A program made the translations under genes and the position numbers. A stretch of 64,000 nucleotides of DNA, taken from positions 186,001 to 250,000 of the forward strand of contig NZ_FOXS01000001.1 in assembly GCF_900115775.1 (NCBI RefSeq). Reading direction: 5' to 3'. Every line of letters begins with the position of its first letter. Position 1 is the stretch's first letter. Source of the DNA: Hymenobacter arizonensis (GTDB lineage Bacteria; Bacteroidota; Bacteroidia; Cytophagales; Hymenobacteraceae). Below are positions 25,537-33,807 of the stretch, in pieces. The notes below the pieces were generated by a model. It had not been told where the DNA came from. It did no database searches and saw only the letters and a program-made list of their open reading frames with translations.

Positions 25537-26862
25537 TTAGATAGCGTCGGACAAGCTGGTGAAGGTGAAGTCACGGATTTTGAGCGGGGGCACCAGGCAG
25601 CCGGCCAGCCGCTGGGGTTTGCCCATGGCCTCAATGTTATTGAGCATGATGATGGGGCTCTCGTTGAAGCGCAGGTTCTTGATGGGGAATTTGATTTTCC
25701 CGTTCTCGATGTAGAAGGTTCCGTCGCGGGTGAGGCCAGTGTAGAGCAGCGTTTGCGGGTCGACCTCGCGGATGTACCACAGGCGCGTGACCAAGATGCC
25801 TTTGGCCGTGCCCTTGATGAGCTCATCGGTGCTCTGGGTGCCGCCCGTCATCACGAAGCCGTTGGGGAAGGCCGTGGCCGGCACGTTGTTTTTCTGCGCC
25901 CAAAAACGGCTGTAAAACATATCTTTCACCACGCCCTTCTCAATCCACGTCTGGCGCCGGGTGGGCAGGCCGTTGTCGTCGAAGGCATTGCCGGGAACTT
26001 CGGCGTTCATGGGGTCGGAGTAGATGGTGACCCGCTCGTCGAAGAGCTTCTCGCCCTTGCGGTTGCCGCCGCCTTTCTTGCTCAGAAAGCTGCGGCCTTC
26101 GTCGGCCTCACGGGCGCCCATGCCATACATGAGACCACCGAGCAGCGACAGGTCATCGCCGGCCATTAGGGCCGCGGGCTCCAGAATCACGGTGTACTTG
26201 CCCGGCTCAATGGCTTTCGAGTTCACCGAGCTCAGCGCTTTGTTGGCGGCGCGTTCGGTGAGGAGTTTGGCGTTGAGCTTGGCTGGGTCGGTTGCGTCGG
26301 CAATGGCGTAGCCGGAGCCTTTGCCGTCGGCCGTTCGCACCGTCACCGAGAAGTCGGTGTTGGTGGATTGCTGGTAGGCTTCCAGGCCCTTGGAATTGCG
26401 AAGGGCTACGAAGCGGGTGCCGCCATCCATGAAGCCGGCGGCGCTCAGGTTTTTGGCGGCGCACACGGCCATGCTTTCGGAAGCGGCTTGGGCCCGGGTG
26501 GCCGCCGTGAGCAGCGTGGTGGCCGTAGAGGGCGGGCTCAAGTACGTTTGGGGGCCCAGCAGCGGCACGTACTCGGGGCTTTCGGGAGCAAGCTTGGCGA
26601 TTTCCTCGGCCCGCTGCACGCAGCGGCGCAAGGTGGCCTCGTCGAACTCGTTGCAGGTAGCTACGCCGCTGCGCTTGCCGAAGCGCGACTCAACGGCCAG
26701 GGAAACGGAATCTTGAGCCCCAGCCGTGCTCACGCTGTTGCGGGCATAGCGGATGTTGCCGGCAGTGCGGCCCCGCAGCGAGGCCTCGCATTCATCGGCG
26801 GTGCTGTAGCTGAGGACCTTCTTTAGTAAAGTTTGGGCGTCGTCTTTAGTGAGAATAGCCAT
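25537..26862 (-). CDS. pmbA: TldE/PmbA family protein, module 3
   Basis: A 441-residue protein. FGKRSGVATCNEFDE and RCVQRAEEIAKLAPESPEY are shared almost unchanged with the copies at 28963 and 32278. So are the C-terminal VDPQTLLYTGLTRDGTFYI and VPPLKIRDFTFTSLSDA. TldE/PmbA is the non-catalytic partner of TldD in a heterodimeric metalloprotease. It begins MAILTKDDAQ, with no signal peptide; the longer frame to 27021 runs into the composite repeat. It is the last gene of the three-module array. Confidence 0.9.
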   Translation of the reverse strand: MAILTKDDAQTLLKKVLSYSTADECEASLRGRTAGNIRYARNSVSTAGAQDSVSLAVESRFGKRSGVATCNEFDEATLRRCVQRAEEIAKLAPESPEYVPLLGPQTYLSPPSTATTLLTAATRAQAASESMAVCAAKNLSAAGFMDGGTRFVALRNSKGLEAYQQSTNTDFSVTVRTADGKGSGYAIADATDPAKLNAKLLTERAANKALSSVNSKAIEPGKYTVILEPAALMAGDDLSLLGGLMYGMGAREADEGRSFLSKKGGGNRKGEKLFDERVTIYSDPMNAEVPGNAFDDNGLPTRRQTWIEKGVVKDMFYSRFWAQKNNVPATAFPNGFVMTGGTQSTDELIKGTAKGILVTRLWYIREVDPQTLLYTGLTRDGTFYIENGKIKFPIKNLRFNESPIIMLNNIEAMGKPQRLAGCLVPPLKIRDFTFTSLSDAI

Positions 26863-26892
26863 GATGGATTTGCAGGAATTGAAAGGTGGAAA

Positions 26893-27117
26893 AACTCCCC
26901 TCCTCAGCTGAGGAGGGGATATTCGAGCCAACGGCTCGGACGGGGGTGGTTGAGTCGTTGCACGATACCCGAACGATTTTACTGTGAGTTGTTCGGAACT
27001 CGTTGAACGATACCCGAACAATTCCCTTGTGAGTCGTTCGGGTATCGTTCAACGAGGTCAACCACCCCAGCTCAACTTGGCAGTTGAGCGTCCCCTCCTT
27101 AAAAAAGGAGGGGAGTT
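26893..27117. repeat. Composite palindromic element, copy A (inverted relative to B and C)
   Basis: The ends are AACTCCCC and GGGGAGTT. Next to each end is a hairpin, CCCCTCCTCAGCTGAGGAGG on one side and CCCCTCCTTAAAAAAGGAGG on the other. Then come inner hairpins (CGAGCCAACGGCTCG; GCTCAACTTGGCAGTTGAGC) and GGGGTGGTTGA/TCAACCACCCC. The centre has a perfect 19-base palindrome (27001-27019 with 27036-27054) containing GAACGATACCCGAAC. It fills the gap between tldD and pmbA of module 3. Confidence 0.88.
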
Positions 27118-27132
27118 GTGGTCGTCCCAGCG

Positions 27133-28782
27133 CTAAACCTTGCGGGCGGTGTTGATGACGTTCACGCCATTGAAGCGCGTGGTGGCCGAGCCGTGGCTGA
27201 CCGACGACACCTGCGAGGGCTGGCCCTTGCCATCGAAGAAAGTGCCGAACAGGCGGTAGTCCGACTGGTCGCATGAGCCCGCGCAGGCGCCCCAGAATTC
27301 TTGGGTGTTCGATTGGTAGGCAACGTCTTCCAATGGCTCGGTGATTTTCCCTTTCTCGATGGCGAAAAACAGCTGCCCGCCAAACTGGAAGTTGAAGCGC
27401 TGCTGGTCGATGGAGAACGAACCGGCACCGGCGATGTAGATGCCTTTGTCCACGCCCTTCACCATTTCATCGGGGCTCATTTTGGCTTTGCCGGGGCGCA
27501 GGCTGATGTTGGGCATGCGCTGGAACTGCACGTCTTCCCACGACTGCGCGTAGGCGCAGCCATCGGACTCCTTCTGGCCCACGATGTGGGCTTGGTCCCG
27601 GATTTTCTGGTAGTTCACCAGCTTGCCGTCCTTGATGATGTCCCACTCGCGGGTTTTCACGCCCTCGTCGTCGTAGCCCACGTTGCCCACCGAGCCGGGC
27701 TGCAGCTTGTCGGCCACGATGTTGACTTCTTTCGAGCCGTAGGGCAGGTTTTTGGCCTTCCACTCCAGCGTGGCGAAGCTGGTGCCGGCGAAGTTGGCCT
27801 CGTAGCCCAGCACGCGGTCGAGCTCGGTGGGGTGGCCCACCGATTCGTGAATGGTCAGGCCCAGGTGGCCGGGGTCGAGCACGAGGTCGTACTTGCCGGG
27901 CGTCACCGATTTCATGGTCAGCTTGGCTTTGGCCTGCTTGCCGGCCAGCGCGGCATCGGCCAGCATGTCGTAGCGCAGCTTGTAGCCGATGGTGTCGGTG
28001 CCCTGCGGGCCGCGCACCTGCTCGGCTGTGTTGGGCGTGAGGTACTCGTAGCCCAGCCCGACCGGCGCGCTCAGCGACTCCCGCGAGCGGAATTTGCCCG
28101 ACTTCGTGTCCACGGCCGTGGCACTAAAGGTCGGCCACAGCCGGTGCACGTCCTGGTCGATGTAGGAGCCGTCGGTGCTGGCGAAATACTTCTGCTCGTT
28201 CACCTGAAACAGGCCCGAGTTGATGTAGTTGGCGCCTGCATCGAGCGCGGCGGCATTGGCCGCCAGCAGCAGGTCTACTTTCTGCTTCACGGGCACCTCA
28301 AAAGCGCTTTGCTGGATGGGCGTTTTCCAGCTCACTTCGCCGTAGCCTTTTTGGGCTGCCAGCTGCACGGGCTCCTTCATCACCTTGCGGTTGGCTTTGG
28401 CAATGTCGACCGCCGCGCGGGCCGTGGCGGCCAGGTTGGCGTCGGTTACCACGCTGGTTGAGGCGAAGCCCCAGCAGCCATCTACCAGCACCCGGATGCC
28501 CACGCCGTAGCTCTCGGTGCTCACGATGTTCTGCACCTGCTTTTCGCGGGTGAACACATACTGGTTGAGGGAGCGGCCAATGCGCACGTCGGCGTAGCTG
28601 GCGCCCGCGGTTTTGGCGGCGTTCAGGGCCGCGTCGGCCAAGCGTTTTTTCACTATGACATCGGCGCCGGGCTCCAGCAAACGGGCCGGGTCGACGGCGG
28701 TATAGCTAAAGCCGGGCAGGCTCGGGAGCAATAGCCCACCCGCAGCCAGGCCGGTGAGTCCTACAAAGTCTCGTCTTTTCAT
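27133..28782 (-). CDS. tldD: TldD family metalloprotease with Tat leader, module 3
   Basis: A 549-residue protein starting MKRRDFVGLTGLAAGGLLLP, a twin-arginine leader, so folded export to the periplasm is expected. The metal site is the HExxxH segment IHESVGHPTELDR. Near the end FWGACAGSCDQSDYRLFG supplies conserved Cys residues, one of which is a likely metal ligand by analogy with E. coli TldD. In E. coli the TldD/TldE complex matures microcin B17 and degrades unfolded peptides. Here its target is unknown. It lies upstream of its pmbA partner with the composite repeat between them. Confidence 0.9.
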   Translation of the reverse strand: MKRRDFVGLTGLAAGGLLLPSLPGFSYTAVDPARLLEPGADVIVKKRLADAALNAAKTAGASYADVRIGRSLNQYVFTREKQVQNIVSTESYGVGIRVLVDGCWGFASTSVVTDANLAATARAAVDIAKANRKVMKEPVQLAAQKGYGEVSWKTPIQQSAFEVPVKQKVDLLLAANAAALDAGANYINSGLFQVNEQKYFASTDGSYIDQDVHRLWPTFSATAVDTKSGKFRSRESLSAPVGLGYEYLTPNTAEQVRGPQGTDTIGYKLRYDMLADAALAGKQAKAKLTMKSVTPGKYDLVLDPGHLGLTIHESVGHPTELDRVLGYEANFAGTSFATLEWKAKNLPYGSKEVNIVADKLQPGSVGNVGYDDEGVKTREWDIIKDGKLVNYQKIRDQAHIVGQKESDGCAYAQSWEDVQFQRMPNISLRPGKAKMSPDEMVKGVDKGIYIAGAGSFSIDQQRFNFQFGGQLFFAIEKGKITEPLEDVAYQSNTQEFWGACAGSCDQSDYRLFGTFFDGKGQPSQVSSVSHGSATTRFNGVNVINTARKV

Positions 28783-28834
28783 TGATTGCAGAGTAAAAAG
28801 GTGATGAATATGAAAGGGTTGAAGGTCGAAAAAA

Positions 28835-28933
28835 GTCATGCTGAGTGCGGTCGAAGCATCTCATGTGCAATAGTAATCCAGTTTAAGCGGATTATAGTAA
28901 CACGCGGGAAGCTTCGGCGGCGCTCAGCATGAC
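28835..28933. repeat. GTCAT-type palindromic repeat, copy 3 (degenerate)
   Basis: Arms GTCATGCTGAG...GAAGCATCTC (28835-28862) and the matching GAAGCTTCGG...CTCAGCATGAC (28908-28933) carry several mismatches. It lies between the pmbA-like gene of module 2 and the tldD-like gene of module 3. Confidence 0.8.
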
Positions 28934-28962
28934 ATTATGGGTTTGTTCGGTTTGCCGGCGGG

Positions 28963-30297
28963 CTACACGGCGTCGGAGAGGCTGGTGAAGGTGAAGTCGC
29001 GGATTTTGAGCGGCGGCACTAGGTTGCCGCCCAACCGCACCGGTTTGCCGATGGCTTCCAGGTTGTTAAGCATGATAATGGGACTTTCGTTGAAGCGGAA
29101 GTTCTTCACCGGAAACTTAATCTGGCCGTTCTCGATGTAATAGGTTCCGTCGCGCGTCAGGCCGGTATAAAGCAGGGTTTGCGGGTCGACCGGGCGGATG
29201 TACCACAGGCGCGTGACCAAGATGCCTTTGGCCGTGCCTTTGATGAGGTCGGCCGTGCTCTGGGTGCCGCCTTCCATTATCCAGCCGCCGGGGCGGGGCA
29301 GGTCGGGGATGGCGGCTTTCTGGGCCCAGTAGCGCGAAGAATACAGGTTTTTAACCACGCCCTTTTCTATCCAGGTCACGCGCTTCTGCGGGCGGCCATC
29401 GCCCGAAAACATCAGGCTGGGAATTTCGGCGTTCGTAGGGTCGGAGTAGATGGTGACCCGCTCGTCGAACAGCTTTTCGCCCTTGCGGTTGCCGCCGCCT
29501 TTTTTGCTCAGAAAGCTGCGGCCTTCGTCGGCGTTGCGGGCGTCGAAGCTGCCCATCAGGGCGGCCATTAGCGAGGTGTCAACATTAGAAACCAAGGCGT
29601 TGGGCTCCAGAATGACGGTGTACTTGCCGGGCTCAATGGCCCGCGCTTTCATCGAAGAAGAAGCCTTCTCGGCGGCCACGCGGGTGAGGCGAGCGGCGTC
29701 GAACTTGCTGGCGTCGGTGTAGTCGGCAGCGGCGTAGCCCGAGCCGGTGCCGTCGGGCGTGCGCACCGTCACGCTGAACTCCAGGTTGGTGAACTGCTGG
29801 TAGGCCTCCAGACCCTTGGAATTGCGCTTGGCCAAAAAGCCCGCCGAGTCAACTAAAAAGCCAGCGGAACTGACCTTTTTCTGGTCGCAGAGCGCCGTGC
29901 TGGCACCCATCTGGCGAGCCCGAAAATCGGGGTCGATGGCGGCCGTGGCCGCGGCGAAGGCTTTGCTGTTGTCCTGGTACTGTTGAGCGCCCAGCAACGG
30001 CATGTACTCGGGGCTTTCGGGGGCGAGCTTGGCAATTTCCTCGGCCCGCTGCACGCAGCGGCGCAGGGTGGCCTCGTCAAATTCATTGCAAGTAGCTACG
30101 CCGCTGCGCTTGCCAAACCGGCTTTCCACGGCCAGCGACACGTTGTCCGTGGCGCCAGCCGTGCTGATGGTGTTGCGCGCCGAGCGCACGTTGCCGCCAA
30201 TTTGGCCGTTGAGGGAAACCTCGCACTCGTCGGCCGTGCTAAAGCTCAGCACCTTCTTCAGGATGGTCTGGGCGTCGTCTTTAGAAAGAATGGGCAT
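28963..30297 (-). CDS. pmbA: TldE/PmbA family protein, module 2
   Basis: A 444-residue protein starting MPILSKDDAQTILKKVLSFS. It is closely similar along its full length to the module 1 and 3 copies (SRFGKRSGVATCNEF; RSFLSKKGGGNRKGEKLFDE). The middle (about residues 125-165) is the most divergent part. No signal peptide is visible. It is the likely partner of the TldD encoded just upstream at 30503-32155. Confidence 0.9.
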   Translation of the reverse strand: MPILSKDDAQTILKKVLSFSTADECEVSLNGQIGGNVRSARNTISTAGATDNVSLAVESRFGKRSGVATCNEFDEATLRRCVQRAEEIAKLAPESPEYMPLLGAQQYQDNSKAFAAATAAIDPDFRARQMGASTALCDQKKVSSAGFLVDSAGFLAKRNSKGLEAYQQFTNLEFSVTVRTPDGTGSGYAAADYTDASKFDAARLTRVAAEKASSSMKARAIEPGKYTVILEPNALVSNVDTSLMAALMGSFDARNADEGRSFLSKKGGGNRKGEKLFDERVTIYSDPTNAEIPSLMFSGDGRPQKRVTWIEKGVVKNLYSSRYWAQKAAIPDLPRPGGWIMEGGTQSTADLIKGTAKGILVTRLWYIRPVDPQTLLYTGLTRDGTYYIENGQIKFPVKNFRFNESPIIMLNNLEAIGKPVRLGGNLVPPLKIRDFTFTSLSDAV

Positions 30298-30321
30298 GAT
30301 TCTGAGATTCGGAGTTAAGAA

Positions 30322-30490
30322 AACTCCCCACCTTTTTTAAGGCGGGGACGCTAAGCCGCTAAGCTTAGCTGGGGTGGTGACGTCCGTTGAACGATGGGCA
30401 AACGACTCGTGTAGGCGTCGTTCAACGAGTTCAACCACCCCCGTCCGAGCCTGCGGCTCGAACATCCCCTCCTCTTCTGAGGAGGGGAGT
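30322..30490. repeat. Composite palindromic element, copy B
   Basis: It has the same ends (AACTCCCC ... GGGGAGT), the GGGGTGGT/ACCACCCC pair and terminal hairpins as copy A, but in the opposite orientation and shorter. The central palindrome is CGTTGAACGA ... TCGTTCAACG. It fills the tldD-pmbA gap of module 2. Confidence 0.88.
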
Positions 30491-30502
30491 GGGCCGTTCT
30501 TG

Positions 30503-32155
30503 CTACCCGATTTTGCGGGCGGTGTTGATGACGTTCACGCCGTTGAAGCGTGTGGTGGCCGAGCCGTGGCTCACGGCCGAGCTCTGCGAGGGCTGGCCCT
30601 TGCCGTCGTTGAAGGCACCGAAGAGGCGGTAGTCACTCTGGTCGCAGATGGCCGAGCAGGAATTCCAGAAATCCTGCGTGTTGGCCTGGTAAGCCACGTC
30701 TTCGAGCATTTCGGTGATTTTGCCCTTCTCGATGGCGTAGAACACCTGCCCGCCGAACTGGAAGTTGTAGCGCTGCTGGTCGATGGAGAACGAGCCATTG
30801 CCGGCGATGTAGATGCCCTTGTCCACGTTGCGTACCAACTCGTCCACGCTCAGCTTGCTTTTGCCGGGCTGCAAACTCACGTTGGGCATGCGCTGAAACT
30901 GCACGTCCTGCCACGACTGCGAGTAGCTGCAACCGTCCGACTCGTTCTGGCCCACCATGTGGGCCTGGTCGCGGGTCTTCTGGTAGTCCACCAGCGTTCC
31001 CTCTTTGATGAGGTCCCACTGCTTGGTTTTCACGCCCTCGTCGTCGTAGCCCACGGCGCCTAAGGAGCCGGGCTGCAGCTTATCGGCCACAATATTCACC
31101 AGTTTCGAGCCGTAAGGCAGGTTTTTGGCTCTCCACTCCAGCGTGGCAAAGCTGGTGCCGGCGTAGTTGGCCTCGTAGCCGAGCACGCGGTCGAGCTCCA
31201 GCGGGTGGCCCACGCTCTCGTGAATGGTCAGGCCCAGATGGTGCGGGTCGAGCACGAGGTCGTACTTGCCCGGCGTCACCGACTTAGCGGTCAGCTTCTG
31301 CTTCACCTGCTTGGTGGCGATGGCCACGTCCTCCAGCATGTCGTAGCTGTTGCGGTAGCCGATAACATCCGAGCCCGCGGGGCCGGCAATCTTGTCGGCG
31401 GCCTTGGGCGTGAGGTACTCGTAGCCCATGCCCACGGGCGCACTCAGGGCCTGCCGCGTCCGGAATTTGCCCGAAGCCCGGTCGATGGCCGTCACGCCGA
31501 AGCTGGGGTAGATGCGGTGAATGTCCTGGTCGATGTAGGAGCCGTCGGTGCTGGCGAAGTACTTCTGCTCGTTCACCTGCTGAATGGTGGAGTTGACGAA
31601 GGAAGCCCCCATGTCCAAGGCTTTCGCATTGACGCTCAGCAACAAATCAACTTTGTCTTTGATGGGAACTTCAAATCCATTCTGCTGAATGGGCGTTTTC
31701 CAGGCTACCTCGCCGTGCCCTTTCACTGGCGCCAGTTTCACCTGTTCCTTCTGCACTTTGGCGTTGGCTTTGGCAATCTGCACGGCCAGCTGCGCGGCTT
31801 TGGCAATGCCGGCTTCGGTTACGCTGTTGGTGGAGGCAAAGCCCCAGGTGCCGTTCGCAATCACGCGCACGCCAACGCCGTAGCTCTCCGTGCTCGAAAT
31901 ACCTTGCACTTGCTTCTCGCGGGTGAACACGTTTTGGTTGAGGGAACGGCCAATGCGCACGTCGGCGTAGGTGGCACCGGCCGATTTGGCGGCGTTCAGG
32001 CCGGCGTCGGCCAGGCGCTTTTTCATGGCTGTGTCAACGCCGGGTTCCAGCAGGCGGGCGGGGTCAATCAGATTGCCCGCAAATGCGGGTATGCTCGGTA
32101 CAAACAGGGCGCCGGCCGCCAAGCCGGAAAGTCCCACAAAGTCGCGTCTTTTCAT
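30503..32155 (-). CDS. tldD: TldD family metalloprotease with Tat leader, module 2
   Basis: A 550-residue protein with the twin-arginine start MKRRDFVGLSGLAAG and a hydrophobic segment ending PAFAG. The HExxxH metal motif spans residues 312-317 (HESVGH), followed by LELDRVLGYEANYAGTSFA. The C-terminus has WNSCSAICDQSDYRLFG and GSATTRFNGVNVINTARK, shared with the other two copies. Together with the next gene it should form a TldD/TldE pair. Its substrate is unknown. Confidence 0.9.
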   Translation of the reverse strand: MKRRDFVGLSGLAAGALFVPSIPAFAGNLIDPARLLEPGVDTAMKKRLADAGLNAAKSAGATYADVRIGRSLNQNVFTREKQVQGISSTESYGVGVRVIANGTWGFASTNSVTEAGIAKAAQLAVQIAKANAKVQKEQVKLAPVKGHGEVAWKTPIQQNGFEVPIKDKVDLLLSVNAKALDMGASFVNSTIQQVNEQKYFASTDGSYIDQDIHRIYPSFGVTAIDRASGKFRTRQALSAPVGMGYEYLTPKAADKIAGPAGSDVIGYRNSYDMLEDVAIATKQVKQKLTAKSVTPGKYDLVLDPHHLGLTIHESVGHPLELDRVLGYEANYAGTSFATLEWRAKNLPYGSKLVNIVADKLQPGSLGAVGYDDEGVKTKQWDLIKEGTLVDYQKTRDQAHMVGQNESDGCSYSQSWQDVQFQRMPNVSLQPGKSKLSVDELVRNVDKGIYIAGNGSFSIDQQRYNFQFGGQVFYAIEKGKITEMLEDVAYQANTQDFWNSCSAICDQSDYRLFGAFNDGKGQPSQSSAVSHGSATTRFNGVNVINTARKIG

Positions 32156-32165
32156 AGAGGGTGAG

Positions 32166-32274
32166 TGTAGCGCGGACTTTGCAAGTCCGCGCGTGGGATA
32201 AGTTGAAGAGGAAAGAAAACCAGCTGGTCCGCCAGAAAACGGCCGATGCGCGGACTCGCAGAGTCCACGCTACA
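32166..32274. repeat. Palindromic repeat with GCGGACT hairpins
   Basis: The outer arms TGTAGCGCGGACT (32166-32178) and AGTCCACGCTACA (32262-32274) pair with one mismatch. Each end also folds on itself (GCGGACTTTGCAAGTCCGC; GGACTCGCAGAGTCC). It lies between the module 1 pmbA and the module 2 tldD, where the next pmbA-tldD gap instead holds a GTCAT-type repeat. Confidence 0.82.
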
Positions 32275-32277
32275 AGC

Positions 32278-33597
32278 TTACACCGCGTCGGATAGGCTGG
32301 TGAAGGTGAAGTCGCGGATTTTGAGCGGCGGCACCAGGTTGCCGCCCAGACGCACGGCCTTGCCCACCGCTTCCAGGTTGTTAAGCATGATGACGGGGCT
32401 CTCGTTGAAGCGGAAGTTTTTCACTGGAAACTTGATTTGACCGTTCTCAATATAGAAGGTTCCGTCGCGCGTGAGGCCGGTGTAAAGCAGCGTCTGCGGG
32501 TCAACGGCTCGGATGTACCACAGGCGCGTGACCAGAATGCCTTTGGCCGTGCCTTTGATGAGGTCGGCAGTGCTCTGGGTGCCGCCTTCCATTATCCAGC
32601 CACTGGGCGGAGGAATGTCGGGGCTGTTGGATTTTTGGGCCCAGAACTGCGAAGTGTACAGGTTTTTTACCACGCCCTTCTCAATCCACGTCACCTTTTG
32701 CTGGGGGCGGCCGTCGCCGGCAAAGGTGAGGTCGGGCACTTCGGGGTGGGTGGGGTCGGAGTAGATGGTGACCCGCTCGTCGAACATCTTTTCGCCTTTC
32801 TTATTGCCGCCGCCCTTTTTGCTGAGGAAGCTGCGCCCTTCGTCGGCGTTGCGGGAGTCCATTGACCGCATCATGTTGCTGAGCATTTCCACGGCCGCGG
32901 CCGGCTCCAGAATGACGGTATACTTGCCGGGTTCAATGGCCTTGGCTTTTACCGACGAAGCGGCTTTTTCGGCGGCTACGCGGGTGAGGCGGGCGGCATC
33001 GAACTTGGCCAGGTCGGTATAATTGGCAATGGCGTAGCCCGAGCCCAGGCCATCGGGCGTGCGCACCGTGATTGTGAAGTCGAGGTTGGTGAGCTGCTGG
33101 TAGGCTTCCAGCCCTTTGGAATTGCGCTTGGCAATGAAGCTATTCGAATCATTAAAGAACGCGGCCGACGAAAGCTTCTTGGCGTCGCACAGGGCCATGC
33201 TGGCGCCAATCTGCTGCGCACGGTAGTCGGGGGTGATGTCGGCCGTACGCTTGGCAAACGAGGCCGGCGAGCTTAGGTATTTCTGCGGCCCCATGAGGGG
33301 CACGTACTCGGGGCTTTCGGGCGCAAGCTTGGCAATTTCCTCGGCGCGCTGCACGCAGCGGCGCAGGGTGGCCTCGTCGAACTCGTTGCAGGTGGCCACG
33401 CCGCTGCGCTTGCCGAAGCGCGACTGCACGGCCAGCGACACATTATCCACGGCGCCGGCCGTGCTGATGGTGTTGCGCGCCGAGCGCACGTTGCCGCCAA
33501 TGGTACCATTGAGTGTGGCCTCGCACTCGTCGGCCGTGCTGAAGCTGAGAACTTTTTTCAGGATGTCCTGCGCCTCGGTTTGAGAGAGTATTGCCAT
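32278..33597 (-). CDS. pmbA: TldE/PmbA family protein, module 1
   Basis: A 439-residue protein starting MAILSQTEAQDILKKVLSFS. The open frame to 33720 runs into the composite repeat and is not used. It has the same conserved blocks as its two paralogues, with a short deletion around the equivalent of residue 250 (VEMLSNMMRSMDSRNADEGR). No leader peptide is seen. It is the likely partner of the TldD at 33808-35460. Confidence 0.9.
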   Translation of the reverse strand: MAILSQTEAQDILKKVLSFSTADECEATLNGTIGGNVRSARNTISTAGAVDNVSLAVQSRFGKRSGVATCNEFDEATLRRCVQRAEEIAKLAPESPEYVPLMGPQKYLSSPASFAKRTADITPDYRAQQIGASMALCDAKKLSSAAFFNDSNSFIAKRNSKGLEAYQQLTNLDFTITVRTPDGLGSGYAIANYTDLAKFDAARLTRVAAEKAASSVKAKAIEPGKYTVILEPAAAVEMLSNMMRSMDSRNADEGRSFLSKKGGGNKKGEKMFDERVTIYSDPTHPEVPDLTFAGDGRPQQKVTWIEKGVVKNLYTSQFWAQKSNSPDIPPPSGWIMEGGTQSTADLIKGTAKGILVTRLWYIRAVDPQTLLYTGLTRDGTFYIENGQIKFPVKNFRFNESPVIMLNNLEAVGKAVRLGGNLVPPLKIRDFTFTSLSDAV

Positions 33598-33626
33598 GGG
33601 AATTGATGAAATTCGGAGTTGAAAAA

Positions 33627-33793
33627 GACTCCCCTTCTTACCAAGTAGGGGACGCCGGCGCGAAGCGCTGGCTGGGGTGGTTGGGGCGTTCGAGCCGTTG
33701 AGTGCAAATTGTTCGGGCATCGTTCAACGAGGTCAACCACCCCCGTCCGAGCCGTTGGCTCGAACATCCCCTCCTCGGCTGAGGAGGGGAGTT
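33627..33793. repeat. Composite palindromic element, copy C
   Basis: It runs from GACTCCCC to GGGGAGTT and has the same orientation and internal layout as copy B. The CCCCTCCTCGGCTGAGGAGG hairpin, CGAGCCGTTGGCTCG and the TCGTTCAACGAGG segment are recognisable. It fills the tldD-pmbA gap of module 1. Confidence 0.88.
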
Positions 33794-33807
33794 TGACCGT
33801 TCAAGGG

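Noticed and set aside
25354..26169. Plus-strand frame starting in the 35-base palindrome (SDR-like repeats at its start)
   Set aside because: The repeated Ser-Asp-Arg pattern comes from the palindrome itself, and the rest is antisense to pmbA.
26893..33793. CRISPR or transposon interpretation of the repeated palindromes near the TldD array
   Set aside because: The spacing is kilobases, there are no regular spacers and no Cas or transposase gene, so they are best treated as dispersed palindromic elements.
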